From Paludibacteraceae bacterium (GTDB taxonomy: Bacteria > Bacteroidota > Bacteroidia > Bacteroidales > Paludibacteraceae), in the NCBI GenBank assembly GCA_017632345.1, contig JAGBRL010000035.1, forward strand, positions 1 to 64,000: a DNA stretch of 64,000 nt, given 5' to 3'. Shown one piece after another: positions 8,193 to 15,476 of the stretch (the first letter of the stretch is position 1; the number at the start of each line of letters is the position of its first letter). A program made the position numbers and the translations under genes. Below the pieces are notes generated by a model that saw only the letters and a program-made list of their open reading frames with translations, was not told where the DNA came from and did not search any database.

Positions 8193-8840
8193 TCATTTCC
8201 GTCCGAAATCGGCAGGAATCTCGCCCCAGCTCTTGGTGTCCCACTTCAGAATCTGTGTTGTGTAACTATTTTCCGCAAGCCACTTTTCCGCCCTCTCTAT
8301 CAAGACGAAGAGCTGCGCGTTACGGCTGTTGCGTTCCAGTTTCGTCTTGCACTTTTTCTGCTTCACCCACGAAATTGCATTTACGCTGTCTGAGTAGAGC
8401 GGCACATTTGAATTTTTCTGTTTCAGCAGAGCCAAACCGTGCACAAGAGCGAGAAACTCGCCGATGTTGTTTGTTCCGCACTCAAACGGGCCTATTCTGA
8501 ATATCTCGTTCCCGTTGCGCGTGTAAACGCCCCTGTACTCCACCCTACCCGGATTTCCGCTGCACGCCGCGTCCACCGCCAGCGACTCCAGCACCGGCTT
8601 GGAAGCGTTCCGCCCAATATCTGCAAGCGACCGGAGTTCGCCCAGCTTGCGCACTTTTCCAGACTGACCCACATAACCCTCATAACCCCTCTTATAGGCC
8701 ACATTGGCAAGCTCTTCATCTTCAAAACTCTTATACTTGGCGTCCGGATAGCCCGCTATCTGAGCCTTGCACGAATTCCAGTCCGTGTAAACACCCGGAT
8801 TATGACCATTCCACACAACGTAAAACTTACTTTTTGCCAT
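8193..8840 (-). CDS. rnhA: Ribonuclease H1 with N-terminal hybrid-binding domain
   Basis: The 215-residue protein removes RNA from RNA-DNA hybrids. Residues 1-50 (KFYVVWNGHNPGVYTDWNSC) are the small hybrid-binding domain found in eukaryotic RNase H1 and many Bacteroidota enzymes. The RNase HI fold follows, with catalytic residues in VDAACSGNPG (Asp), NNIGEFLAL (Glu), LYSDSVNAI (Asp) and the C-terminal ADFGRK (Asp). Its start codon overlaps the stop codon of the preceding argE gene (TAATG), so the two are translationally coupled. No carB co-transcription is expected, because a promoter-like box and a terminator lie between them. Confidence 0.93.
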   Translation of the reverse strand: MAKSKFYVVWNGHNPGVYTDWNSCKAQIAGYPDAKYKSFEDEELANVAYKRGYEGYVGQSGKVRKLGELRSLADIGRNASKPVLESLAVDAACSGNPGRVEYRGVYTRNGNEIFRIGPFECGTNNIGEFLALVHGLALLKQKNSNVPLYSDSVNAISWVKQKKCKTKLERNSRNAQLFVLIERAEKWLAENSYTTQILKWDTKSWGEIPADFGRK

Positions 8841-9907
8841 TACTTTGAAATAACTAAACCGTCCAACAATTCATAATAAACCTTGATGGCGCTCTCTATT
8901 TCGCTCAAGCATATGTATTCGTCGGCAGAATGCGAACGAGCCGAATCGCCGGGACCAATCTTCACACTTGCGAAATTCATCAGAGCCTGATCCGAAAGCG
9001 TAGGCGAGCCGAAAGTGCCAAGCCCAAGCTCGATGCCGCGCTTCACAATAGGGTGCGACACGTCGATGCCCGACGAGCCAAGGCGGAACGAGCGAGCCTC
9101 AACGTCGCTCTGCAAGTTATCTTTCAAAATTTCATAAATTTCCTGATTAGAGTAACACTCGTTAGACCTCACATCAATCACAAAAGAGCAAGTGTCCGGA
9201 ATAACATTATGCTGAGTTCCAGCCTGAACCATCGTCACCGTCATCTTCACGGGCCCTAAGTTTTCCGAGACCTTCGGCAGTTCGTTCGTTCTGACCCACT
9301 CAATATCCTTAACAGCCTTGTAAATAGCATTGTCTCCCTCGTTTCTTGCTGCATGACCGGAAACACCATGAGCAGTGCAGTCCAGCACCATCAAACCCTT
9401 TTCGGCCACCGCCATCTGCATACCAGTAGGCTCACCCACCACAGCAAGGTCAATCTTAGGCAAGTCGGCAAGCAAGCTCTCCACACCATTTTTCCCGGAC
9501 ACCTCCTCTTCGGCAGTAGCCGCGAAAATCAGGTTGTACGGCTGATTTTTCAGCGTCAGCATAAAGAAAGCCTGCAATAGCGACACAACAGAAGCACCGT
9601 CGTCATTGCTGCCCAGTCCGTAAAGTTTGTCGCCCTCCACCGTAGCCTTATGCGGCTCTTTAGTCCAGCTCTTAGCCGGCTTCACCGTGTCCAGATGCGC
9701 GTTAAGCAAGATGGTCGGCTTGCCAAGGTCAAAAGCCGGGCCTTTCACGTAAACATTATTCGCGTTACGGCAAGCCACATACCCCAAAGCCTCAATCTCG
9801 TTCTGCAAAAAATCGGCAACCGCCGTCTCCTCCCTGCTGTACGAAGGAATCTCGATAAGCCGCTTCAAAAGCTCCACGGCCTCATATTTAGCATTCTCAA
9901 AATCCAT
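8840..9907 (-). CDS. argE: M20 deacetylase, N-acetylornithine/N-acetylcitrulline type
   Basis: The 355-residue zinc peptidase-family enzyme has LLNAHLDTVKP (metal-binding His and catalytic Asp) near 68-76, YGLGSNDDGASV near 95, ATAEEEVSG (catalytic Glu pair) near 130, and GEPTGMQMAVAEKGLMVLD in the lid region. The sequence resembles the Bacteroides enzyme that removes the acetyl group from acetylcitrulline in arginine synthesis, by my recollection. ArgE and DapE are close relatives, so the substrate is not proven by sequence alone. It is the first gene of an argE-rnhA pair with its own promoter. Confidence 0.8.
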   Translation of the reverse strand: MDFENAKYEAVELLKRLIEIPSYSREETAVADFLQNEIEALGYVACRNANNVYVKGPAFDLGKPTILLNAHLDTVKPAKSWTKEPHKATVEGDKLYGLGSNDDGASVVSLLQAFFMLTLKNQPYNLIFAATAEEEVSGKNGVESLLADLPKIDLAVVGEPTGMQMAVAEKGLMVLDCTAHGVSGHAARNEGDNAIYKAVKDIEWVRTNELPKVSENLGPVKMTVTMVQAGTQHNVIPDTCSFVIDVRSNECYSNQEIYEILKDNLQSDVEARSFRLGSSGIDVSHPIVKRGIELGLGTFGSPTLSDQALMNFASVKIGPGDSARSHSADEYICLSEIESAIKVYYELLDGLVISK

Positions 9908-9923
9908 AAACCTAAAATTTATG

Positions 9924-9931
9924 CAAAAATA
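9924..9931 (-). promoter_or_regulatory. -7 box of argE-rnhA
   Basis: TATTTTTG on the minus strand, 16 bases upstream of the argE start codon, matches TAnnTTTG. It implies a very short 5' leader. Confidence 0.5.
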
Positions 9932-9974
9932 GTCAGAAGTTATTTAGAAACTAAAAAAAAGATGTGTTTTCATC

Positions 9975-10006
9975 AAAAAAAGGCTGCGTCCCGAAAGAAC
10001 GCAGCC
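9975..10006 (-). terminator. Terminator of the lipoprotein gene
   Basis: On the minus strand GGCTGCGT pairs with ACGCAGCC around a 9-base loop, followed by seven T residues. It lies just after the stop codon at 10016. Confidence 0.85.
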
Positions 10007-10015
10007 GTCTCGCCA

Positions 10016-10888
10016 TCACCGTTGAAGCAAGAACCTAACCCTTTTCACCTCAACGTCTTTATCAAATTCAAGAAATTTATACTTATCAGCAACCTTAAAA
10101 TCTGCATCCACATTCTGCACAGCAATCTTAAGAGTTCCGGCTGGGTCCACCTCCATACCTCTGACCCATAACTTACTCTCGCCTATAGACATTACGCTCT
10201 CCGCGCAATAGAGCCTATATTTCTCAAAGAACTCCGCAGCAGTCTGTTTTGCAGACCCTTCATCATCGACGCCAAAGAACTCCGCAAGCTCCATCTTTAG
10301 CTCAGAGTCCTGATTAAAAACTGTGTCGAACACCTCATAATCAACAAAAACAGACCTGTCTTCAATCAAACTCAACGATTTGCCAGACAGACCCTTTCGC
10401 GGCAACTCCACAACTCCGAGGTAAGAAGCGGCTTCGGCCACTTCGCCGTCCGGAACGAGGCAGGCTCCAGTGTTTGTCATTGCATAGACAGTACCGCCCG
10501 ACTCAAACGCATGGGTAACCTTGCAAGCAGAATCGTCCGCGCACAGCAACTCGTCGAAACACATCAGCAAACAATTATTTCTAAAAAACTTCGCGTCGTA
10601 CGGCATATCAATCTTAACATCTCCCGAACCGAGGTTCGGATTCTGAAAAATCCGCAGCACCGAATCCAGTTGCGTTTTGCTGTAAACGTAAAAAGAAGAA
10701 CCTTTTTTAGAGACCGGACCTTTGCAAAGATACAAGCAGACCTCAACGTCATCTGCCGCATACTCAATGGTCTCAAGCCTTTTTTTGCGAATATCTTCGT
10801 GCAAATCCTCTTCTTCGTTTCCGCCGCAACTCAGGAAGGCAAATGCCGCCACCACACAAGCAACAATATTTTTTATCATTTTTTTCAT
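10016..10888 (-). CDS. Lipoprotein of unknown function, possibly PrcB-like
   Basis: The start MKKMIKNIVACVVAAFAFLSCGG gives a classic lipoprotein signal with a lipobox ending at the Cys of LSCGG. The upstream in-frame TTG would add 12 residues before the signal and is less likely. An acidic linker follows (EEEDLHEDI). The middle part contains FFRNNCLLMCFDELL and YLGVVELPRKG, which loosely recall PrcB-type domains, but I cannot assign it with confidence. The C-terminal half predicts mixed alpha/beta structure. It is monocistronic with a clear terminator. Confidence 0.6.
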   Translation of the reverse strand: MKKMIKNIVACVVAAFAFLSCGGNEEEDLHEDIRKKRLETIEYAADDVEVCLYLCKGPVSKKGSSFYVYSKTQLDSVLRIFQNPNLGSGDVKIDMPYDAKFFRNNCLLMCFDELLCADDSACKVTHAFESGGTVYAMTNTGACLVPDGEVAEAASYLGVVELPRKGLSGKSLSLIEDRSVFVDYEVFDTVFNQDSELKMELAEFFGVDDEGSAKQTAAEFFEKYRLYCAESVMSIGESKLWVRGMEVDPAGTLKIAVQNVDADFKVADKYKFLEFDKDVEVKRVRFLLQR

Positions 10889-10903
10889 AAGCTTAGAATT
10901 TAC

Positions 10904-10918
10904 GGCAACTTCTGTAAA
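10904..10918 (+). repeat. Diverged copy of the short interspersed motif
   Basis: GGCAACTTCTGTAAA lies just upstream of the lipoprotein start and is the inverted partner (13 of 15 positions) of TTTGCAGAAGTTACC at 10953-10967. Confidence 0.4.
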
Positions 10919-10952
10919 AAACAAAATATGTTTCAGAATCTCATCAATTTAA

Positions 10953-10967
10953 TTTGCAGAAGTTACC
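10953..10967 (-). repeat. Diverged copy of the short interspersed motif
   Basis: TTTGCAGAAGTTACC is the inverse complement of the copy at 10904-10918 apart from two bases, and of the 4498 copy apart from one. Apart from these motif copies, the 217-base gap around it shows only AT-rich sequence. Confidence 0.4.
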
Positions 10968-11125
10968 TGATTAAAAAAGCATTCTCTCTAAATGCCCGAT
11001 GTTGCAATTTATGAAATATTTTTTGAAAAACGGTACAGATTAAACAGATTTTTCACAAAAAAGTCACCACTCCTTCATTTAAAGCAGTTTTTGAAATTAC
11101 GTTTTTGCAATTTCATCCCGACCTT

Positions 11126-11143
11126 ATTTGCAGAAGTTGCCTT
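11126..11143 (-). repeat. Copy 2 of the short interspersed motif
   Basis: ATTTGCAGAAGTTGCCTT is an exact 18-base inverted match to the copy at 4498-4515. It overlaps the stop codon of the LuxR-type regulator gene, just as copy 1 overlaps a stop codon. Confidence 0.6.
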
Positions 11144-11597
11144 AAATCAGCTTATGCATCATTGCATAAACAGTGAGACCGGAAACGGTTTTTATGCCCA
11201 GTTTTTCCGTCAGATTTTTTCTGTGCGATATGACCGTGTGCAGACTGATGCCCAGCTTGTCGGCAATCTCCTTGTTCATAAGCCCTTGCGTAACAAGGCG
11301 CAGCACCTCCGTCTCTCTGTTCGTAAGAAGCTGCTTCTGGCACACCGTGCACTCCTTCTCCTCCTTCACCTGCAGTTTTCCGCTCACAAACGCTCTCCAG
11401 TAATCAACGCCCCAGCCGTCTGCACCATCAACCTCAAAAACGTGCGAATAGATATTTTTATCAACCTTATCAAACTCTTCGCTATTTAAAATAGAGACTC
11501 GTGCAAAAGGTGACACCTCCGCAATTAAACACTTCAGTCCAAAGGCCGAAAGCCAATTATCAGAAACCACAGCAATATTCAGACTGTCACTCTTCAT
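11142..11597 (-). CDS. LuxR-type response regulator-like transcription factor
   Basis: This 151-residue protein ends in a LuxR/NarL helix-turn-helix (LTNRETEVLRLVTQGLMNKEIADKLGISLHTVISHRKNLTEKLGIKT, residues about 91-137). The N-terminal half (NIAVVSDNWLSAFGLKCLIAEVSP) has the outline of a receiver domain but is shortened and lacks a convincing phospho-acceptor Asp. A CxxC pair (ECTVCQ) sits just before the DNA-binding domain and might sense metal or redox state. Its first four bases overlap the end of the RIC-like gene, so the two are co-transcribed, and it may regulate that gene. Confidence 0.75.
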   Translation of the reverse strand: MKSDSLNIAVVSDNWLSAFGLKCLIAEVSPFARVSILNSEEFDKVDKNIYSHVFEVDGADGWGVDYWRAFVSGKLQVKEEKECTVCQKQLLTNRETEVLRLVTQGLMNKEIADKLGISLHTVISHRKNLTEKLGIKTVSGLTVYAMMHKLI

Positions 11598-12325
11598 CGC
11601 CCTTGCATTTTAGAAACACGCTCCGTTATCTCTCGCTCCATTTTTGCAACCATCGGCTCCAGCACCTTCAGCTCTATCAGTTCCGTAGCGTTTATATCTC
11701 TCTGCAGCCTGTCCAACGCAAATATCACACCATAAAATACATTTTCATCATAATCGCCTTGAATATACTTTATTAAAATATTTTTCAAGTCGTCCAGTTT
11801 TTCATTCACATCGTTGTACTCACTGACGAACACGCTCAACGCGCCAGCCACATCACCTTCTATAGGCTGATAATCCGGACTAAAAAACAGTTCGTACACA
11901 TTGTTTACGTACGGCAAGAAAAGGCTCTCCTCCTTCCCTATCAAGGACGACAGTTCCTCTTTATATTCGTTGAAAAGGCTAAAAATCAGGCTCATGTACT
12001 GCGCATTGCCATCATTTACAAGAAGCCGGATATGTCTCTCTATATTTTTCAGCTGCACTATGAAATCTTTGTGAGACTTGCGTATATAGTCCAGACATTT
12101 AAGCACATTGAAAAGCCTAATGTCTTCCACCGCATCAAAGGCACCGTAAAGAAACACATTTACAACAGCAAGAAAAAAATCCGGGTGCAGTCCATTTTCT
12201 CTGCACACATCTTCAACTGTCTTATTCTCCACACCTGCCTTTATACCCAACCGGCTGACTACCGGAATCAGCACATGGTTTTGGAGCATCACTTCCGAAA
12301 CTTTGTCAATTTTCAAAATTGCCAT
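11594..12325 (-). CDS. RIC/ScdA/YtfE-like di-iron (hemerythrin-type) protein
   Basis: From MAILKIDKVSE the protein is 243 residues. The N-terminal region (VLIPVVSRLGIKAGVENKTVEDVCRENGLHPDFFLAVVN) matches the ScdA_N/DUF542 pattern. A hemerythrin-like helical bundle follows, with likely iron ligands in RKSHKDFI and ERHIRLLV and Glu-rich helices later. Relatives repair Fe-S clusters after nitric oxide or oxidative damage. An upstream in-frame ATG (12382) is rejected because the promoter -7 box at 12380-12387 overlaps it. The gene leads a two-gene operon with the LuxR-type regulator. Confidence 0.75.
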   Translation of the reverse strand: MAILKIDKVSEVMLQNHVLIPVVSRLGIKAGVENKTVEDVCRENGLHPDFFLAVVNVFLYGAFDAVEDIRLFNVLKCLDYIRKSHKDFIVQLKNIERHIRLLVNDGNAQYMSLIFSLFNEYKEELSSLIGKEESLFLPYVNNVYELFFSPDYQPIEGDVAGALSVFVSEYNDVNEKLDDLKNILIKYIQGDYDENVFYGVIFALDRLQRDINATELIELKVLEPMVAKMEREITERVSKMQGR

Positions 12326-12379
12326 AGCTATGTTTTTTAGATTATCCTCCACAAAAAAACGAAGGCCTAATTTTCTTTG

Positions 12380-12387
12380 CAAAAATA
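12380..12387 (-). promoter_or_regulatory. -7 box of the RIC-like/LuxR operon
   Basis: TATTTTTG on the minus strand places transcription start near 12373. This supports the internal start codon at 12325. Confidence 0.5.
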
Positions 12388-12429
12388 ATCATTTTAAGCA
12401 AACAACAACTAAAAGGGCGAAAAAAATCA

Positions 12430-13017
12430 CTAATCGCTAACTTTCTTTATATATTCAGACATAATCTGCTCTACTCTGCTCAAATCGCCCTCCATATAAT
12501 GCTGAAAATCAAAATTGCCGACAAGACACCCGTTAACATCGTACAGTTTAAGTTTATTACGGATCTTTACCCTTCGTCTCAGCTCAACACCCGTTGACAC
12601 CTCCGTAATTCCTACCGAATAAGCAGACAGCTCTTCCCATCTGAAGCAAGCCCGATAGTGCTTGGTGAAAAAGTGCTTACTATGTGCATCTATAGTTATG
12701 CCCTCTGAATCTACCTGAACATAATCATTCCTTATCAGGATTCCTAACCGCACCATCCAGACCGTACCAAACATTAAAAGGACGAATCCGCCCCTAATCA
12801 ACAACAAATCCCGTGGTGCATAATCCTCTTCGTTTAGAAATGTCAGACAAAGAATCCAAAGAAAAAACAAAGAGCCAGCAACACCAATCCCGACCAGATA
12901 CTTCACAGACACTGGCGAAGTTTCATTTCTAACTTCAAGAGACCTCTTTTGCGGCCGTTTCAAATACGCCTTTCGTCGCTCTTCAAAGGACATTGTTTTT
13001 TTCGCTTTCTTTTTCAT
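12430..13017 (-). CDS. Two-TM membrane protein with a PH-like cytoplasmic domain
   Basis: Starting at MKKKAKKTMSFEERR the protein is 195 residues. A very basic N-terminus is followed by two hydrophobic segments (YLVGIGVAGSLFFLWILCLTF and LIRGGFVLLMFGTVWMVRLG). A soluble domain of about 110 residues (DYVQVDSEGITIDAHSKHFF...CFRWEELSAYSV) follows, with the look of bacterial PH domains. The function is not recognised. Longer starts at 13044 overlap the promoter -7 box at 13042-13049 and are therefore unlikely. Confidence 0.65.
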   Translation of the reverse strand: MKKKAKKTMSFEERRKAYLKRPQKRSLEVRNETSPVSVKYLVGIGVAGSLFFLWILCLTFLNEEDYAPRDLLLIRGGFVLLMFGTVWMVRLGILIRNDYVQVDSEGITIDAHSKHFFTKHYRACFRWEELSAYSVGITEVSTGVELRRRVKIRNKLKLYDVNGCLVGNFDFQHYMEGDLSRVEQIMSEYIKKVSD

Positions 13018-13041
13018 AAACATCTGGTTGATTTTCACATA

Positions 13042-13049
13042 CAAATATA
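13042..13049 (-). promoter_or_regulatory. -7 box of the two-TM membrane protein
   Basis: TATATTTG on the minus strand, 24 bases upstream of the chosen start codon. Confidence 0.45.
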
Positions 13050-13101
13050 AATAGCAAATTGCTTAAATCTGTGATTTCATCGCAAAAAAAGCACAGGAAA
13101 A

Positions 13102-13131
13102 TTTGGAATTTCAAAATATGATTTATATTTT
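13102..13131 (+). promoter_or_regulatory. Promoter of the first GlsB-like gene
   Basis: TTTG at 13102-13105 and TATATTTT at 13124-13131 are 18 bases apart, close to the Bacteroidota pattern. The start codon at 13160 lies downstream, which argues against the longer in-frame ATG at 13103. Confidence 0.4.
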
Positions 13132-13159
13132 CACAAAACATAACTTAAAATTTATTCTT

Positions 13160-13399
13160 ATGGGTTTGATTTATTCTATCTTGATTGGTCTTGTTGCAGG
13201 ATTTTTGGGCAGCAAGATATTTAAGGGTTCAGGCAGCGGATTGCTATGGAACATTATAATCGGTATAGTCGGCGGAGCTTTGGGCGGCTGGCTTGCTGGA
13301 ATGCTCGGCATTGGTGGCGGCGGACTTTTGTGGCAGATAATTGTTGCTACAGGCGGCGCTGTTCTACTGCTCTGGATTATTTCCTTGATAAAGAAGTAA
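13160..13399 (+). CDS. GlsB/YeaQ/YmgE family stress membrane protein
   Basis: The 79-residue protein from MGLIYSILIGLVAGFLG has three hydrophobic helices rich in glycine (GIVGGALGGWLAGMLGIGGGG), as in the transglycosylase-associated protein family, whose members are about 80-85 residues. These small inner-membrane proteins are linked to stress responses, but their molecular role is unknown. A second, diverged copy follows 130 bases downstream with the same opening (YSILIGLV.GFLG), a local tandem duplication. Each copy has its own terminator. Confidence 0.85.
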   Translation: MGLIYSILIGLVAGFLGSKIFKGSGSGLLWNIIIGIVGGALGGWLAGMLGIGGGGLLWQIIVATGGAVLLLWIISLIKK

Positions 13400-13422
13400 T
13401 TTATACGAAACAGTGAATAATT

Positions 13423-13457
13423 AGAGGTGGCACGATGATGTGTCGCCTCTTTTTTTT
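13423..13457 (+). terminator. Terminator after the first GlsB-like gene
   Basis: AGAGGTGGCAC pairs with GTGTCGCCTCT along 11 positions, two of them G-U, with a 6-base loop and a following T tract. Confidence 0.8.
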
Positions 13458-13530
13458 GATGCAGACTGAGCAAATAGAGCCTTTGTTTTGTTATAGGATA
13501 AAAAACATACTCATTTTAAATTTTAATCTT

Positions 13531-13773
13531 ATGGACAATGTTATTTATTCTATTCTGATTGGTCTTGTTGTCGGATTTTTAGGCAACTTCATTTTGAAAG
13601 ATTCTGGCAACGGCCTATTTTCCAACCTTGCGTTCGGAATTGCCGGCGGCGTGATTGGCGGACTGTTTCCCGGCCTTATCTACTTGGATAGCGGAGCTGT
13701 ATTTTGGACAATTATCTCGGCTACAGCCGGCTCTATCTTCGTAATCTGCTTCGCCGCAGCCTTAAACAAATAA
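13531..13773 (+). CDS. GlsB/YeaQ/YmgE family membrane protein, second copy
   Basis: The 80-residue protein from MDNVIYSILIGLVVGFLGNFIL has the same three-helix layout as the neighbour but lacks its glycine run. It has FGIAGGVIGGLFPGL and ends AAALNK. The earlier in-frame ATG at 13435 lies inside the preceding terminator and is rejected. The divergence between the copies suggests an old duplication. A terminator follows directly. Confidence 0.8.
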   Translation: MDNVIYSILIGLVVGFLGNFILKDSGNGLFSNLAFGIAGGVIGGLFPGLIYLDSGAVFWTIISATAGSIFVICFAAALNK

Positions 13774-13781
13774 TGTGACAG

Positions 13782-13821
13782 GAGGAGGTTGGCTCTTCCA
13801 TATCCTCCTCTTGTTTTTTTT
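13782..13821 (+). terminator. Terminator after the second GlsB-like gene
   Basis: GAGGAGG pairs with CCTCCTC across a 15-base loop, followed by TTG and a long T run, just before the catalase start codon. Confidence 0.75.
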
Positions 13822-13844
13822 ACGACAACAAAATTCAAATTTAT

Positions 13845-15302
13845 ATGAAAGACAAAAAACTGACATCTGCCAACGGCCGTTTAGTTGCAGACAATCAAAA
13901 CTCACAGACCGCAGGTCTGCGCGGACCAATCACGTTGCAAGACCCGTGGCTTATAGAGAAACTGGCTCACTTTGACCGCGAGGTGATTCCCGAACGAAGA
14001 ATGCACGCCAAAGGCTCCGGAGCTTACGGAACATTCACCGTCACTCACGACATAACCAAATACACACGCGCTGCAATATTCTCCAAAATAGGGAAAAAGA
14101 CAGATTGTTTCGTTAGATTCTCTACAGTTGCAGGCGAGCGCGGAGCCGCAGATGCAGAGCGGGACATCAGAGGATTCGCAATGAAGTTTTACACCGAAGA
14201 GGGGAACTGGGACTTGGTCGGCAACAACACTCCGGTATTCTTCTTGCGCGACCCTCTTAAGTTTCCTGACCTGAACCACGCCATCAAAAGAGACCCAAAG
14301 ACTAATATGCGCAGCGCTAACAACAACTGGGACTTCTGGACCTTGCTGCCCGAAGCGCTACATCAAGTGACCATCACCATGAGCACGCGCGGCATTCCGT
14401 ATTCTTACAGGCACATGCACGGGTTCGGAAGCCACACTTACAGTTTTTTCAACGCAGACAACAAGCGCACTTGGGTAAAGTTTCACCTAAGAACATTGCA
14501 GGGCATCAAAAATCTGACAGACCAGGAGGCTGAGGCGATTATTGCAAAAGACAGAGAGTCGCATCAGAGAGACCTTTTCGAAAGCATCGAACGGGGCGAC
14601 TTCCCTAAGTGGCTCTTTCAAGTGCAGCTCATGACAGAAAAGGAGGCTTTGAACTACAGAATCAACCCTTTTGACCTCACAAAAGTATGGCCGCACGGAG
14701 ATTTTCCGCTGCACGACGTGGGCATTCTGGAGCTGAACAAAAACCCGGAAAATTACTTTGCCGAGGTGGAGCAATCAGCGTTCAATCCTATGAATATTGT
14801 CGATGGAATCGGCTTTTCTCCGGACAAGATGCTGCAAGGCAGGCTATTCTCTTACGGCGACGCGCAACGCTACAGGCTCGGCGTAAACCTGGAGCAGATA
14901 CCGGTAAACCGTCCGAGATGTCCATTTCACTCTTACCATCGCGACGGTGCTATGCGTGTTGACGGAAATTACGGCGCAGCCAAAGGGTACGAACCGAACA
15001 GCTACGGAGAGTGGAAAGACTCACCAGAGAAGAAAGAGCCTCCGCTAAAGATTCACGGCGACGTTTACAACTACGACGAGAGAGAGTATGACAACGACTA
15101 TTACAGCCAGCCCGGAGCACTGTTCAGGCTTATGACTAAAGAAGAGCAGCAACTGCTTTTTGAAAATACAGCAAGAGCGTTGGGCGACGCAGAGCTGTTC
15201 ATAAAGCAACGGCACGTCTGCAATTGCTACAAAGCCGACCCAGCCTACGGCAGAGGTGTGGCAGCAGCACTAAATATAAAGATGCCGGCAGAATGCAAAT
15301 AA
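13845..15302 (+). CDS. katA: Monofunctional haem catalase
   Basis: The 485-residue protein breaks down hydrogen peroxide. Visible hallmarks are [17 protein letters not shown] with the distal His near 53, [18 protein letters not shown], the distal Asn in [11 protein letters not shown] near 127, and the proximal haem ligand Tyr in [13 protein letters not shown] near 337. The length is right for a clade-3 small-subunit catalase. It follows two GlsB-like genes but is separated from them by a terminator. No clear promoter box was found in the short gap, so read-through may contribute. Confidence 0.96.
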   Translation: MKDKKLTSANGRLVADNQNSQTAGLRGPITLQDPWLIEKLAHFDREVIPERRMHAKGSGAYGTFTVTHDITKYTRAAIFSKIGKKTDCFVRFSTVAGERGAADAERDIRGFAMKFYTEEGNWDLVGNNTPVFFLRDPLKFPDLNHAIKRDPKTNMRSANNNWDFWTLLPEALHQVTITMSTRGIPYSYRHMHGFGSHTYSFFNADNKRTWVKFHLRTLQGIKNLTDQEAEAIIAKDRESHQRDLFESIERGDFPKWLFQVQLMTEKEALNYRINPFDLTKVWPHGDFPLHDVGILELNKNPENYFAEVEQSAFNPMNIVDGIGFSPDKMLQGRLFSYGDAQRYRLGVNLEQIPVNRPRCPFHSYHRDGAMRVDGNYGAAKGYEPNSYGEWKDSPEKKEPPLKIHGDVYNYDEREYDNDYYSQPGALFRLMTKEEQQLLFENTARALGDAELFIKQRHVCNCYKADPAYGRGVAAALNIKMPAECK

Positions 15303-15306
15303 CAAC

Positions 15307-15350
15307 AAATTCGGCGACAAACTAAGTTCGCTTAGCATGTCGCCGAATTT
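15307..15350 (+). terminator. Long hairpin after the catalase gene, with UUCG loop
   Basis: A perfect 13-bp stem (AAATTCGGCGACA with TGTCGCCGAATTT) continues, after a 2-base internal loop, into CTAAG-TTCG-CTTAG, a 5-bp stem closed by a TTCG tetraloop. The T run after it is only three bases, so it may act as an end-protecting structure as much as a terminator. Confidence 0.7.
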
Positions 15351-15354
15351 CAAA

Positions 15355-15453
15355 GTGGGTTCTATAAATTCATTTCGAGGAATAAGTGCCGAAAAGTTTA
15401 TCAATCCACGATTTGCACTTTTTAATTATAAACAGTGAATTTATAAAACTCAC
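15355..15453 (+). mobile_element. MITE-like element, short copy (99 bp)
   Basis: The element has imperfect 18-bp terminal inverted repeats (GTGGGTTCTATAAATTCA and TGAATTTATAAAACTCAC, 16 of 18 pairing). Its interior shares GTGCCGAAAAGTTTATCAAT and the following CCACGATTTGCA with the longer copy at 48151-48344. It has no coding capacity. About 95 internal bases present in the longer copy are absent here. No clear target-site duplication is visible. Confidence 0.7.
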
Positions 15454-15476
15454 ATCAACATATCAAATTCAAAAGA

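Noticed and set aside
13103-13159. Longer N-terminus for the first GlsB-like protein
   Set aside because: It would add a stretch foreign to the family and would overlap the promoter boxes.
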